NCBI RefSeq assembly: GCF_028745515.1
Contig: NZ_JAQZSG010000036.1
Span: 1-43,188 of the forward strand
Direction of reading: 5' to 3'
Origin: Paenibacillus thermotolerans
Lineage (GTDB): Bacteria; Bacillota; Bacilli; Paenibacillales; YIM-B00363
DNA: 43,188 nt
Shown here: piece after piece, positions 15,244 through 23,803 of the stretch
Layout: the number at the start of each line of letters is the position of its first letter
How positions within the stretch are numbered: the stretch's first letter is position 1
The notes under the pieces: model-generated
The model's database searches: none
What the model was told of the DNA's origin: nothing
The model's input: only the letters and a program-made list of their open reading frames with translations
Translations under genes and position numbers: made by a program

Positions 15244-17462
15244 GCCAAGGCGAACTGAGCATCCGCCGCTTGTTGTTTACGAACTGGCATGAGAAAGGAA
15301 TCAATCTGTTTCTCGGCATTTTTCTATATCAGCTTATCATTTGGTTTGACGCGTATTGGGTCAATGAAACGAAGCCGGTGGTCGTCGGGGCGTTGACCGT
15401 TTCTTATGTTGTCGAATGCTTCACGAAACGGCCGGCATGGCTTCGAAGGCTCGCGGGAATCGCCGCGGTGATTGCGGTGACCGGCTATGTCGTACGGCCC
15501 GAACCGGCGGCGGGGGAGCTTGAAGGCGTACCCCTCGGTTTCCTGTTGAGCGTCTTGGAGTATGTTTTGAGGCTCCATCCGTTCATTTGGTTTGCTGCCG
15601 GGACATGGGCGCTTTTCATCATGCTTTCGGGATATTTAACGTCGAGATGGCGGATTTTTGCGTTGATGGTGTTCGGCATCGTGCTGCTCAGCGTCGTCGA
15701 TTCGTTCAGCTCCTTCGTGTTTTGGGATCAAGTGGCCATAATGATCGGCTGCGGATTAACGATGCTCGTCATACACCATCTGCAGCAGCTTCGCCTTAGA
15801 GATCCTGAAGGGTACGATAATTTGATGAGCTACCCCGTTCCGATCTTCGTCATGGTCGTTACGATCATAACCGCTTCCTTGGCGCTCGGTATGCTGGCGC
15901 CGAACATTCGCCCGGTCATTATGGATCCGTACACCGCTTGGAAGACGTATCAGGGCGAGGCGGTTCCGGCTTTCGGCAAAAGCGGGGGCTGGTTCGGGGA
16001 ATCGACGACGCGCAACGCATCCTCGGGCTACAGCCGGAACGATACGCATCTCGGCGCCGCCTTCGATTTCGACTATTCGCCGGTATTTTCCGTCGATACG
16101 TCGCGGCGGAGCTATTGGCGGGGGGAGACGAGATCGTACTACAACGGAAACGGCTGGGAGCCGACCTCCAGGGAAATGAATCACCGCTTGCTGCCGGTAG
16201 GTTCGTCCGCCGAAGCGCCGAAGAGGGATTATGAAACGAATATGCTTGAGACGGTGGAAATTACGCAGACGTTCCGCATGGCGGACGGGAGGTCCTACCC
16301 GGTGCTCTTCGCGGCGCCGTACGCCCAAACCGTTGAGGCGGGTCCCGAAGTTTCGGAAGAAGCCAAGATGCGAATGTATTGGCAAGGGGAGCAGAACGGC
16401 ATTCTTTGGTTCGAATCAAGCGGAATCGACTATCCTTCCGTTTATACGGTAACGTCGCAAATGCCGGTCATCGATGAGGAAAAGCTGCGTCAGTCGGCGC
16501 CCGTAACGGACACCGAGCTGCTTCAAGATTATTTGCAGCTTCCGAACATTCCGGACCGCGTCCGGCTGCTGGCGCAGAAGGTGACGGAGGAGGCAGACAA
16601 CCCGTACGACAAGGCGAAAGCGCTCAAAACGTATTTAAGCACAAGCTTTCCTTATACGAACACGCCGGACGTTTCCAAAGGGACGAGCGCGGATTTCGTG
16701 GACCGGTTCCTGTTTGAAATTCAAGAAGGCTATTGCGATTACTACTCTACGGCGATGGTTGTTATGGCCCGTTCCATCGGGCTGCCTGCACGCTGGGTGA
16801 AGGGCTATATTCCCGGACAATCGGATATGGAGTTTATTTATCGGCAATATTTGCCGGGAGAAGAGCGGGATTACGACGGTCCGGGGACATATACCGTCCG
16901 AAATTCGGACGCCCACTCCTGGGTAGAGGTGTTCTTCGAAGGCTTCGGCTGGATTCCGTTCGAGCCGACGGCCGGCTTCTCGCTGCCGATCGTTCAGACG
17001 GAAAATGAGACCGAGGTTGCTCTTCCGGCGGATTTGGGAGAGACGACGGAGGCGCTTGTGGCCGAAAAGGGAACAAGCGGTACGAACCATCAGGTTTGGA
17101 TTGCGGCTTTGAGTGCGGTTGTGGCGATTGCAGGCATCGTTTGGATGTCGGTTCGTTTTCAATGGATTGCGCTGCTGCGCACCCGCGGTTTCCGCAAATC
17201 GCCCAATTACAACTTGAAGTTTCTTGGAGAAATGGAGCGGCTTCTTTACAGGATGCGGCGCAAAGGGCTTCATTGGACCGATAACGAGACGGTTCGCGAA
17301 ATGATGCAGCGCTGGATGAAGGAGCACGCCTTCCTCCAAAATGATTTAAACTCGCTTATGCTTACGTTCGAAAAGGCGAAATACAGCAAAAACGGCTTGA
17401 GCGAGCAGGAGTATTGGAATGCGGAAACATTGATGCGAAAGCTACGGGAAAGCTTGAGATAA
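15240..17462 (+). CDS. TgpA-like membrane transglutaminase-domain protein
   Basis: A 740-residue protein. The N-terminal half has about six to seven membrane helices, followed by an extracytoplasmic region and a transglutaminase-like core. That core has the catalytic Cys499 in QEGYCDYYSTAMVVMARSIGLPARWVKGY, His559 in DAHSWVEVFFEGFGW, and an acidic residue in FEPT (the FDPT position). A further membrane helix (about 615-640) precedes a cytoplasmic tail. This is the TgpA/YebA type, thought to act on cell-wall proteins or peptides outside the membrane, but the substrate is unknown. The ATG at 15240 gives an ATGA overlap with the DUF58 stop. Longer frames start inside DUF58 and were rejected. Confidence 0.88.
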   Translation: MSQGELSIRRLLFTNWHEKGINLFLGIFLYQLIIWFDAYWVNETKPVVVGALTVSYVVECFTKRPAWLRRLAGIAAVIAVTGYVVRPEPAAGELEGVPLGFLLSVLEYVLRLHPFIWFAAGTWALFIMLSGYLTSRWRIFALMVFGIVLLSVVDSFSSFVFWDQVAIMIGCGLTMLVIHHLQQLRLRDPEGYDNLMSYPVPIFVMVVTIITASLALGMLAPNIRPVIMDPYTAWKTYQGEAVPAFGKSGGWFGESTTRNASSGYSRNDTHLGAAFDFDYSPVFSVDTSRRSYWRGETRSYYNGNGWEPTSREMNHRLLPVGSSAEAPKRDYETNMLETVEITQTFRMADGRSYPVLFAAPYAQTVEAGPEVSEEAKMRMYWQGEQNGILWFESSGIDYPSVYTVTSQMPVIDEEKLRQSAPVTDTELLQDYLQLPNIPDRVRLLAQKVTEEADNPYDKAKALKTYLSTSFPYTNTPDVSKGTSADFVDRFLFEIQEGYCDYYSTAMVVMARSIGLPARWVKGYIPGQSDMEFIYRQYLPGEERDYDGPGTYTVRNSDAHSWVEVFFEGFGWIPFEPTAGFSLPIVQTENETEVALPADLGETTEALVAEKGTSGTNHQVWIAALSAVVAIAGIVWMSVRFQWIALLRTRGFRKSPNYNLKFLGEMERLLYRMRRKGLHWTDNETVREMMQRWMKEHAFLQNDLNSLMLTFEKAKYSKNGLSEQEYWNAETLMRKLRESLR

Positions 17463-17554
17463 TCGTGCTCTTCCCGTCGCTCGTTGCGGCTGTTTTTCAT
17501 CCGGTGCGAAAATATGGTATCATTTTGCCATGACTTCTGCGCGGGGTGAACGGT

Positions 17555-18067
17555 TTGCTGCAATTGATGGTCCCCAAAGTAAGAGTAAGCACGATTTACG
17601 ATATCGACTTGACCGACTTGAAGCGGCAAGGCATCCGGGGCATAATTACCGATTTGGACAATACGCTTGTCGGCGCGAAGGTGCCATATGCGACTCCGGA
17701 GCTTGCGGATTGGCTCGAGCTTGTTCGCAGCCGCGGGTTTCAGGTCGTCATCGTATCCAACAACGGAAGAGACCGCGTCAGCGCGTTCGCCGAGCCGCTG
17801 GCGCTGCCTTATGTATATCGAGCACGGAAGCCGCTGCATGCGGCTTTTGTGCGTGCGCTGGAAATGATGTCCTTGCGCGCCTCGGAGGCCGCGGTCGTCG
17901 GAGATCAAATGATGACGGACATTCTCGGCGGAAACCGCATCGGGCTGTACACCATCTTGGTGGATCCGATCGCGGCGCATGACGAAAGCTGGTATACGCG
18001 CCTTATCAACCGTAACCTGGAGCGTGCGTTCGTCTCCAAATTGAAACAGAAAGGGCTGCTTCCTTAA
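17555..18067 (+). CDS. yqeG: YqeG family HAD phosphatase
   Basis: A 170-residue HAD-III phosphatase. The nucleophile motif is IITDLDNTLVGAK (Asp-Leu-Asp), the second motif VVIVSNN, and the third VVGDQMMTDILGGNR. This is the first gene of the yqeG-yqeH-aroE-nadD-yqeK-rsfS cluster that is conserved across Bacilli. The start is set at TTG 17555, with GGGGTG 6 bases upstream and the protein opening MLQLMVPKVRV as in relatives; a GTG at 17546 is possible but would sit inside that ribosome site. A weak -10-like TATCAT at 17518 with TTTTCA 18 bases before it may be the operon promoter. The substrate is unproven for this family. Confidence 0.88.
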   Translation: MLQLMVPKVRVSTIYDIDLTDLKRQGIRGIITDLDNTLVGAKVPYATPELADWLELVRSRGFQVVIVSNNGRDRVSAFAEPLALPYVYRARKPLHAAFVRALEMMSLRASEAAVVGDQMMTDILGGNRIGLYTILVDPIAAHDESWYTRLINRNLERAFVSKLKQKGLLP

Positions 18068-18068
18068 C

Positions 18069-19190
18069 GTGAATTCCAATATGGGAACGGGGGCCGGCTG
18101 CTCCGGCTGCGGCGTCCGTTTGCAATCCGAACATAAAGAAGCATTAGGCTTTATACCGCGCTCGGCCGCGGAGCGCACCCCGCTTTTATGCCAGCGCTGC
18201 TTCCGGATCAAACATTACAATGAGGCTTCCTCCGTTACGCCGGACCAAGGCGAGTTTCTTCGCTTGCTGGGCGGCATCGCCGACACGGACAGCCTCGTTG
18301 TCCATATTATCGACCTGTTTGATTTTGAAGGAAGTATTATTAGCGGCTTACAGCGGTTCATCGGCGCGAACCCGGTGCTGCTTGTCGTGAACAAGATCGA
18401 TTTGATTCCTGCGGACATTAATCCGAACCGGATTCGGAACTGGGTCCAGCGCCGCGCCAAGGAAGAAGGCCTTAAGGTTGCCGATGTCGTACTCGTAAGC
18501 GCGAAGCGGAACATCGGCTTTGACCGGCTGGTTGAGACGATGGAAAGCCTGCGGAGGGGAAGAGACATCTATGTGGTCGGCGCGACGAATGTCGGGAAGT
18601 CTTCCTTCGTGAACCGTCTGATTTCCGACTATAGTCCGCTCGACGCGGAGCTTACCGTTTCCGCATATCCCGGCACGACGCTCGACCTTGTACATATTCC
18701 GCTGGATGACGAAAAGCATATAATCGATACGCCGGGAATCGTGTACGATTGGCGGCTGACCGAGCGCGTACCGAAGTCCGATTTAGGCAAGCTCGTGCCG
18801 GATAAACCGCTTAAACCGGTAACGTATCAATTAAATCCGGAGCAAACGCTGTTTTTCGGCGCTTTGGCGAGAGTGGATTTCGTACAAGGAAGCCGGCGGT
18901 CGTTCACCTGCTATGTAAGCAGAGGGATCGAGGTTCACCGGACGAAGCTGGAGAGGGCCGATGCATTGTACGCCGAGCACAAAGGGACGCTCCTTACACC
19001 GCCGGACAAGGCGCATGTCGACGACCTGGGCCCGTTAACGCGGCACCGGTTTACGATCCGTCCGGGAACGGAGCAGGATGTATTTATTTCCGGGCTCGGC
19101 TGGATTCGGATTCACGGGGAGGACGGAGCCGTCATCGACGCTCACGTTCCGAAAGGAATTAAAGTGCTGGCGAGAGACAGCTTGATATAG
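18069..19190 (+). CDS. yqeH: Circularly permuted ribosome biogenesis GTPase YqeH
   Basis: A 373-residue protein. A zinc finger (CSGCGVRLQ ... LCQRCFRIKHYNE) precedes a circularly permuted GTPase with motif order G4 NKIDLIP, G5 SAKRNIG, G1 GATNVGKSSFVNRL, then G3 DTPGI. The C-terminal domain is of the type needed for 30S subunit assembly. YqeH is required for 16S rRNA processing and 30S maturation in B. subtilis. The GTG at 18069 begins one base after the yqeG stop. Another ATG at 18081 would remove four residues and cannot be excluded, since neither has a strong ribosome site. Confidence 0.94.
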   Translation: MNSNMGTGAGCSGCGVRLQSEHKEALGFIPRSAAERTPLLCQRCFRIKHYNEASSVTPDQGEFLRLLGGIADTDSLVVHIIDLFDFEGSIISGLQRFIGANPVLLVVNKIDLIPADINPNRIRNWVQRRAKEEGLKVADVVLVSAKRNIGFDRLVETMESLRRGRDIYVVGATNVGKSSFVNRLISDYSPLDAELTVSAYPGTTLDLVHIPLDDEKHIIDTPGIVYDWRLTERVPKSDLGKLVPDKPLKPVTYQLNPEQTLFFGALARVDFVQGSRRSFTCYVSRGIEVHRTKLERADALYAEHKGTLLTPPDKAHVDDLGPLTRHRFTIRPGTEQDVFISGLGWIRIHGEDGAVIDAHVPKGIKVLARDSLI

Positions 19191-19216
19191 AAACACGGAG
19201 AAGGAGAGAGAGAGCG

Positions 19217-20119
19217 ATGGGAGAAACCGCAGTTGGCCGTCCGTCCGCCTCGTTCGCCGTAAATAGCGAGACGGTATTTTACGGCGTGTTCGGCGATCCG
19301 GTGCGCCATTCGAAGTCGCCCGTCATGCTGGGCGAAGCGTTTCGTGCGGCGGGCATGAACGCCGTGTACGGGGCGTTTCATGTAACGCCGGACGCTTTGG
19401 GCAGCGCTGTCGAAGGCGTTCGCGCGCTAGGCTTTCGGGGCGTGAACGTGACGATCCCGCATAAGGTCCGCGTAATGGAATACTTGGATGAAATCGACGC
19501 AACGGCGAGGAAGGCCGGGGCGGTCAATACGATTGTGAATGAAGGCGGAAGGCTGATCGGATACAATACCGACGGCATCGGGTACGTAAGGTCGTTGAAG
19601 GAGGAAACCGGAGCGAGCATCGAGGGTTCGAGCATTCTGATGCTTGGCGCGGGCGGGGCGGCAAGAGGAGTGGCGCATGCGCTGGCCGCGGAGAAGCCTT
19701 CGCGGATGTGGATCGCAAACCGGTCGGCCGGGAAAGCGGAAGCGCTCGTTTCGGAGCTTGCGGGCTCATCGGATTGCATAGGTATCGGCTGGGATGGAAT
19801 CGACCATATTATAGGGAAAGTCGATATTATCGTGAATACGACCCCGATCGGCATGCATCCGAACACCGAGGAAATGCCGGTCGACCCGGCGCTGCTTCGG
19901 GAAGGAACGATCGTCAGCGATTTGATTTACAATCCGCTGTCGACGAAGCTGCTTATGCATGCCGAACAAGCAGGCGCCAAGGTACACGGAGGGCTAGGCA
20001 TGTTCGTGTATCAGGGAGCTTACGCATTCGAATATTGGACCGGCGCGCCGGCGCCGGTGGAGGCGATGCGCGCAGCGGTGCTGCGGGCGATGGAGCCGCC
20101 GGGAGGGGGAGAGAGATGA
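19217..20119 (+). CDS. aroE: Shikimate dehydrogenase (NADP+)
   Basis: A 300-residue enzyme reducing 3-dehydroshikimate to shikimate in aromatic amino acid synthesis. The shikimate-binding site is GDPVRHSKSPVM, followed by NVTIPHK with the catalytic Lys, then NTDGIGYVRSL. The Rossmann loop is MLGAGGAARGVAHAL with the ANR (NRSAGKAE) NADP-binding clamp. GLGMFVYQGAYAFEYWTG is the conserved C-terminal motif. The ATG at 19217 has AAGGAGAGAG before it. Some 15 extra residues precede the fold relative to usual enzymes. The stop overlaps nadD by 4 bases, leaving no space for yqeI, which occupies this place in B. subtilis. Confidence 0.95.
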   Translation: MGETAVGRPSASFAVNSETVFYGVFGDPVRHSKSPVMLGEAFRAAGMNAVYGAFHVTPDALGSAVEGVRALGFRGVNVTIPHKVRVMEYLDEIDATARKAGAVNTIVNEGGRLIGYNTDGIGYVRSLKEETGASIEGSSILMLGAGGAARGVAHALAAEKPSRMWIANRSAGKAEALVSELAGSSDCIGIGWDGIDHIIGKVDIIVNTTPIGMHPNTEEMPVDPALLREGTIVSDLIYNPLSTKLLMHAEQAGAKVHGGLGMFVYQGAYAFEYWTGAPAPVEAMRAAVLRAMEPPGGGER

Positions 20120-20709
20120 CACGCCGAATCGGAATATTAGGCGGCACCTTCAACCCTGTTCATACCGGCCATCTCATTCTCGCGGAGCGGGTTCGGGAGC
20201 ACGGAAGGTTCGACGAGATTTGGTTTATTCCCGCGTATCAGCCGCCGCACAAGCCGCCGCTGCAAGGAGCGGACCCGGCTCAGCGGGCGGCCATGGTGGA
20301 AGCGGCTATTCGGGACAATCCGGGCTTTCGGATGCAGACGATCGAGATCGATCGCGGCGGCGTATCGTACACGATCGACACCGTTTTGGAGCTAAAACGA
20401 TTGTATCCGGACGACACGCTCGTATGGATCATCGGCGCGGACATGGTGAAGTATTTGAATTATTGGCACCGCATCGACGAAATCGTGCAGCATATCGAAT
20501 TTTTGGGCGTCGCCAGACCGGGCTATGTGGTGGAGCCGGGGGACATACCTCCCGCTGCGGCGGGGAGATTAACGTTCGCGGAGCTGCCGGAGATCGATAT
20601 TTCGTCGTCGGAAATTCGAGGCCGGGTGCGGGATCGATTGTCCGTCCGGTATCTAGTTCCGGAACCGGTGCATGCTTTTATTACGGAGAACAAGCTGTAT
20701 GAAGCATAG
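20116..20709 (+). CDS. nadD: Nicotinate-mononucleotide adenylyltransferase
   Basis: A 197-residue nucleotidyltransferase joining ATP and nicotinate mononucleotide to give deamido-NAD. Residues 6-20 hold GILGGTFNPVHTGHLILAE with the (H/T)xGH motif. The C-terminal ISSSEIRGRV is the second nucleotide-binding motif, and WIIGADMVKYLNYWHR (about 113) is typical of bacterial NadD. The ATG at 20116 overlaps the aroE stop (ATGA) and follows GGGAGAGAG. A longer open frame starting inside aroE was rejected. The stop overlaps yqeK by 11 bases. Confidence 0.95.
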   Translation: MTRRIGILGGTFNPVHTGHLILAERVREHGRFDEIWFIPAYQPPHKPPLQGADPAQRAAMVEAAIRDNPGFRMQTIEIDRGGVSYTIDTVLELKRLYPDDTLVWIIGADMVKYLNYWHRIDEIVQHIEFLGVARPGYVVEPGDIPPAAAGRLTFAELPEIDISSSEIRGRVRDRLSVRYLVPEPVHAFITENKLYEA

Positions 20710-21283
20710 GGATTTGATTGATCGGCTGATGTCGGAAGTATCGAAGCAAATGCCGGAGCGGCGTTGGAAGCACACGTTAGGCGTCGTGTCCAGCGCGATG
20801 AAGCTCGCGGAGCGGTACGGCGACGACCCGGAAAAAGCGGAACTGGCCGCCGTTCTCCATGATGTCGCCAAGTTTTGGCCGGTGGACAAACAGCGGGATA
20901 CAATTATGGAGGAAGGGCTCCATCTCGACGTGCTGGATTACGACAAAGAGCTGTGGCACGCCCACGCTGGCGCTTATGTCGCTCGGCGCGATTACGGAGT
21001 CGCCGATGCGGAGGTGCTGAACGCAATCCGTTACCATACGTCAGGCAGGGTCGGCATGTCCCGGCTGGAAAAAATTATTTGCCTGGCGGATTATATCGAG
21101 CCCGGACGGGAGTTTCCGGGCGTCGACAACTTGCGCCGGCTTTCGGAGGAAAGCTTGGAGGAGGCGCTGCTTGCCGGCTTTGACGGAACGATTTCATTTT
21201 TGATGGAGAAAAGGAAGCGAATTTATCCTTTAACCGTCCTTACTCGAAACGATCTTATTCTTTCTCTTACACAGGAGGCTTGA
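20699..21283 (+). CDS. yqeK: YqeK family HD-domain hydrolase (symmetrical Ap4A hydrolase)
   Basis: A 194-residue HD-domain protein. Metal ligands are visible in RRWKHTLGVVSSAMKLAE, VLHDVAKFWP (HD), LWHAHAGAYVAR and AIRYHTSGR, followed by the family segment KIICLADYIEPGR. YqeK enzymes hydrolyse diadenosine tetraphosphate symmetrically to two ADP with an iron cofactor. The ATG at 20699 lies within the end of nadD with GGAGAA 8 bases upstream; a longer frame begins at 20672 but lacks such a site. In this cluster the gene is always next to nadD and rsfS. Confidence 0.93.
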   Translation: MKHRDLIDRLMSEVSKQMPERRWKHTLGVVSSAMKLAERYGDDPEKAELAAVLHDVAKFWPVDKQRDTIMEEGLHLDVLDYDKELWHAHAGAYVARRDYGVADAEVLNAIRYHTSGRVGMSRLEKIICLADYIEPGREFPGVDNLRRLSEESLEEALLAGFDGTISFLMEKRKRIYPLTVLTRNDLILSLTQEA

Positions 21284-21287
21284 ACGC

Positions 21288-21635
21288 ATGACCATAACCC
21301 CTGAAGCGTTGCTTCAATTGGCGGTGGATGCCGCAGAAGATAAAAAAGCGCTCAACGTCGTAGCGCTTAATTTGCAAGGAATATCGCTGGTCGCCGATTA
21401 TTATGTCATCTGCCACGGCAACTCGGACACGCAGGTTCAGTCCATTGCGAACGAAATCCGAAAGAAGGCGGAGGAGAGCGGTTACCGCGTCAGAGGCGTA
21501 GAAGGCTTCGACACCGCACGTTGGGTGCTCGTCGATCTCGGCGACGTCGTCGTTCACGTGTTCCATCGGGACGAGCGGGAGTATTACAACATCGAACGGC
21601 TATGGTCCGACGCGAAGGCGGTAGAATTCGCATGA
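21288..21635 (+). CDS. rsfS: Ribosome silencing factor RsfS
   Basis: A 115-residue RsfS/YbeB/iojap protein. It binds uL14 on the 50S subunit and blocks subunit joining when nutrients are short. The conserved core is visible: GISLVADYYVICHGNSDTQVQSIANEI, then GYRVRGVEGFDTARWVLVDLGDVVVHVFHRDEREYYNIERLW, ending in a normal acidic tail. AGGAGG lies 10 bases before the ATG. The stop is 20 bases before the S1-domain gene start. Confidence 0.96.
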   Translation: MTITPEALLQLAVDAAEDKKALNVVALNLQGISLVADYYVICHGNSDTQVQSIANEIRKKAEESGYRVRGVEGFDTARWVLVDLGDVVVHVFHRDEREYYNIERLWSDAKAVEFA

Positions 21636-21655
21636 GTTTAAACGGAGGTGCGGCG

Positions 21656-22579
21656 ATGCAAGGCTTGGAAGCCGGCACAGTCCGGCAGCTGCAGGTCGTG
21701 CAGGAAAATCCGCACGGCTTTGCGCTGACCGACGGAGTGCAGCGGGTGTTGCTCCCGTTTCCGGAGGCGCTCGGAAAGCAGCTGAAGGCGGGGGACACGG
21801 TAGAAGCGTTTCTTTATCATGACAGCGAGGACCGTTTGACGGCCACGCTTCGCGAACCGCTGATCAAATACGGGGATCTCGCGAGGCTTAAGGTAGCCGA
21901 CGTTCATCCGAAGCTCGGCTGCTTCCTTGAAATCGGCCTGGCGCGCCATGTGCTGCTGCCGGCCGGCGAGCTGCCGCTTGAGCCCCGTTATCGTCCGGTG
22001 GAAGGCGATGAGGTATACGTCGTCCTTGACCGCGACAAGTCGGGCCGCCTGCTGGCGCGAGCGGCCAAAGAGGAAGCGATCGCAGAGCGCGTCGTTCGTG
22101 CGCCTTCGGCTTGGCGAAACCGCTGGATGGACGGCTGGGTATACCATACGCTCCGTACCGGCACGTTCGTCGTCGTCGACGCCGGCGTTCTCGGCTTCGG
22201 GGCAATCGGATACATACCGGAGCATGAGCGGACCCATTCGCTGCGCGTCGGCGAGAAGGTGCATGCCAGAGTCACCTTCGTCAGGGAGGACGGACGCGTC
22301 AACCTGTCGATGAGACAGCGCAAGGAAGTCGGCCGGGTGGAGGATTCCGACAAGCTGCTTGCTTTCTTGAAGGAGCGTCCGAACGGGTCGATGCCGTACT
22401 CGGACGAAACGCAGGCCGACATTATCCAGCAGCGGTTCGGCATCAGCAAATCCGCGTTCAAGCGCGCGCTCGGTAAGCTGATGAAGGACGGCTTAGTCGA
22501 GCAGCAAGGCACCTGGACTCACTTGACGGAGCGCGGAAAAGCGTCTGTCGGCTCTTCGGAAGCGGGAGACGCTCCATGA
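21656..22579 (+). CDS. cvfB: CvfB/YitL family S1 RNA-binding protein
   Basis: A 307-residue protein with tandem S1-type OB folds and a C-terminal winged helix. Visible parts: LEAGTVRQLQVVQENPHGFALTD (S1-1), a second S1 around VADVHPKLGCFLEIGLARHVLLP, a third with GAIGYIPEHERTHSLRVGEKVHARVTFVREDGRVNLSM, and the winged helix RFGISKSAFKRALGKLMKDGLV. Staphylococcal CvfB affects virulence RNA expression; the bacillar homologue is YitL. The frame opens earlier, and the ATG at 21632 overlaps the rsfS stop, but GGAGGTG 5 bases before the ATG at 21656 decides the start. It is not part of the B. subtilis comE-side cluster, so this is an added member here. Confidence 0.88.
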   Translation: MQGLEAGTVRQLQVVQENPHGFALTDGVQRVLLPFPEALGKQLKAGDTVEAFLYHDSEDRLTATLREPLIKYGDLARLKVADVHPKLGCFLEIGLARHVLLPAGELPLEPRYRPVEGDEVYVVLDRDKSGRLLARAAKEEAIAERVVRAPSAWRNRWMDGWVYHTLRTGTFVVVDAGVLGFGAIGYIPEHERTHSLRVGEKVHARVTFVREDGRVNLSMRQRKEVGRVEDSDKLLAFLKERPNGSMPYSDETQADIIQQRFGISKSAFKRALGKLMKDGLVEQQGTWTHLTERGKASVGSSEAGDAP

Positions 22580-23352
22580 TCTCTGTTCAGAATCCGTACG
22601 GCGGCTTCGCCGGCGTATACGATTATTTAATGTCGGACATGCCCTACGGCGATTGGCTCGGCTGGCTCGACGCGTATTGGGAGCTGAACGGGCGTCCGTC
22701 CCGGGTCGTCGATCTCGGCTGCGGCACGGGGACGATTTCGATTCCGCTCGCCGCCTCGGGGCTTCGTGTGGTAGGGATCGACATTTCGGAAACGATGCTT
22801 TCCGTCGCGCAGCATAAAGAAGCCGCCGCTCGCAGCGAAACCCCCATGGCGGGGAACGTGCAGTGGTCGCGCCAGGACATGCGAGAGTGGTCTTGGCCCG
22901 AGCCGGCGGATTCGGCCATATCGCTGTGCGACTGCATGAGCTATTTGCTGACCGAAGACGACGTGCGGCGGACGATCGAGCGGGTTTGGGAAGGGCTTGC
23001 TCCCGGCGGAACGTTTATTTTCGACATGCACCATCGGAATCAAATGGAGGAATATGCGTTTAATGAACCGTTCATACTGGATGAAGAAGACGTTTCCTAC
23101 ATATGGACTTGCGAATTGGATGACCGGACCGTAACTGTAACGCATCGTTTGTCGTTTTTTATTCGCGAGGGAGACCGGTACGTGAAGGTGGCCGAGACGC
23201 ATCGGCAGCGCGCCTACCCGGCGGAGACGATCGTAACGCTTCTGGAGGAAGCGGGATTTACGGATGTACAAAGTTATTCCGATTTCTCATTCGAGCCGAT
23301 TGACGACGATTCTACGCTTCGTATGTTTTTCGCGGCGCGCAAGCCTGCGTGA
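22576..23352 (+). CDS. yqeM: Class I SAM-dependent methyltransferase, YqeM-type
   Basis: A 258-residue methyltransferase. The SAM-binding motif I is VVDLGCGTGTISIPLA (about residues 43-58), motif II GIDISETMLSVA, and SLCDCMSYLL plus LAPGGTFIFDMHH follow. The N-terminal FAGVYDYLMSDMPYGDWLGWL is the conserved YqeM opening. Its position after rsfS matches yqeM in B. subtilis. The methyl acceptor is unknown. The start overlaps the S1-protein stop by 4 bases. No ordinary terminator follows; a 107-base space with a CGCGG-CCGCG hairpin precedes the leuS promoter. Confidence 0.9.
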   Translation: MISVQNPYGGFAGVYDYLMSDMPYGDWLGWLDAYWELNGRPSRVVDLGCGTGTISIPLAASGLRVVGIDISETMLSVAQHKEAAARSETPMAGNVQWSRQDMREWSWPEPADSAISLCDCMSYLLTEDDVRRTIERVWEGLAPGGTFIFDMHHRNQMEEYAFNEPFILDEEDVSYIWTCELDDRTVTVTHRLSFFIREGDRYVKVAETHRQRAYPAETIVTLLEEAGFTDVQSYSDFSFEPIDDDSTLRMFFAARKPA

Positions 23353-23459
23353 TCGGTTGCGGGCGGGTGCGGCGGAATGAGCGAAAAGCCACCGCGGAGG
23401 TGCTGGAACGGAACTTTATTCCGTAACCTAAGACGAGCCCGCGGGTTCCGCGACAAAAC

Positions 23460-23489
23460 TTGACTTTTTTGGTTTCCCGCAGTTATAAT
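23460..23489 (+). promoter_or_regulatory. SigA-type promoter for leuS
   Basis: TTGACT (23460-23465) and a perfect TATAAT (23484-23489) are 18 bases apart. Transcription should start near 23496, just before the T-box leader. Confidence 0.85.
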
Positions 23490-23496
23490 TTGAAAC

Positions 23497-23776
23497 AATT
23501 ATGAATATTCCGAAGCAACGACAAGGAGCAGTAACCGTTCTTGGCGCGCACAATCAGAGAGTCGGCGGCTGGTGGAAGCCGACGCGTGCGGCGGCGAACT
23601 CGCCTTGGAGCTCTGTGATCGAACAGCCATTGATTGGCTCGCTAGATTGCAGCGTACCCTCGCGTTACGAGGAAGAGTGGACGGCAGGCAAAGCATGCCT
23701 ATCGTCAACTAGGGTGGTACCACGGGAGATACGCCTCTCGTCCCTAGCGAGGTCGCTAGAGACGGGAGGCTTTTTT
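23497..23776 (+). promoter_or_regulatory. Leucine T-box riboswitch of leuS
   Basis: The leader has all the T-box parts. Stem I includes the AGAGAG and GGTGGAAGCCGA elements of its distal loops (about 23546-23582). The specifier loop reads GAACTC with CTC (Leu) at 23599-23601, followed by TTGGAGC. The T-box sequence AGGGTGGTACCACGG is at 23711-23725. The terminator stem (23733-23742 with 23761-23770, with an inner TAGCGA-TCGCTA stem) ends in six T. Uncharged tRNA-Leu pairs with CTC and with the T-box UGG bulge and blocks the terminator, so leuS is made when leucine charging falls. Confidence 0.95.
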
Positions 23777-23803
23777 AGTTGAAAAGGAAGGGGCGCGAGT
23801 TTC

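Noticed and set aside
19708-20115. Long N-terminal extension of nadD inside aroE
   Set aside because: The extension is an Arg/Gly-rich out-of-frame reading of aroE; nadD starts properly at 20116 with a ribosome site and ATGA overlap.
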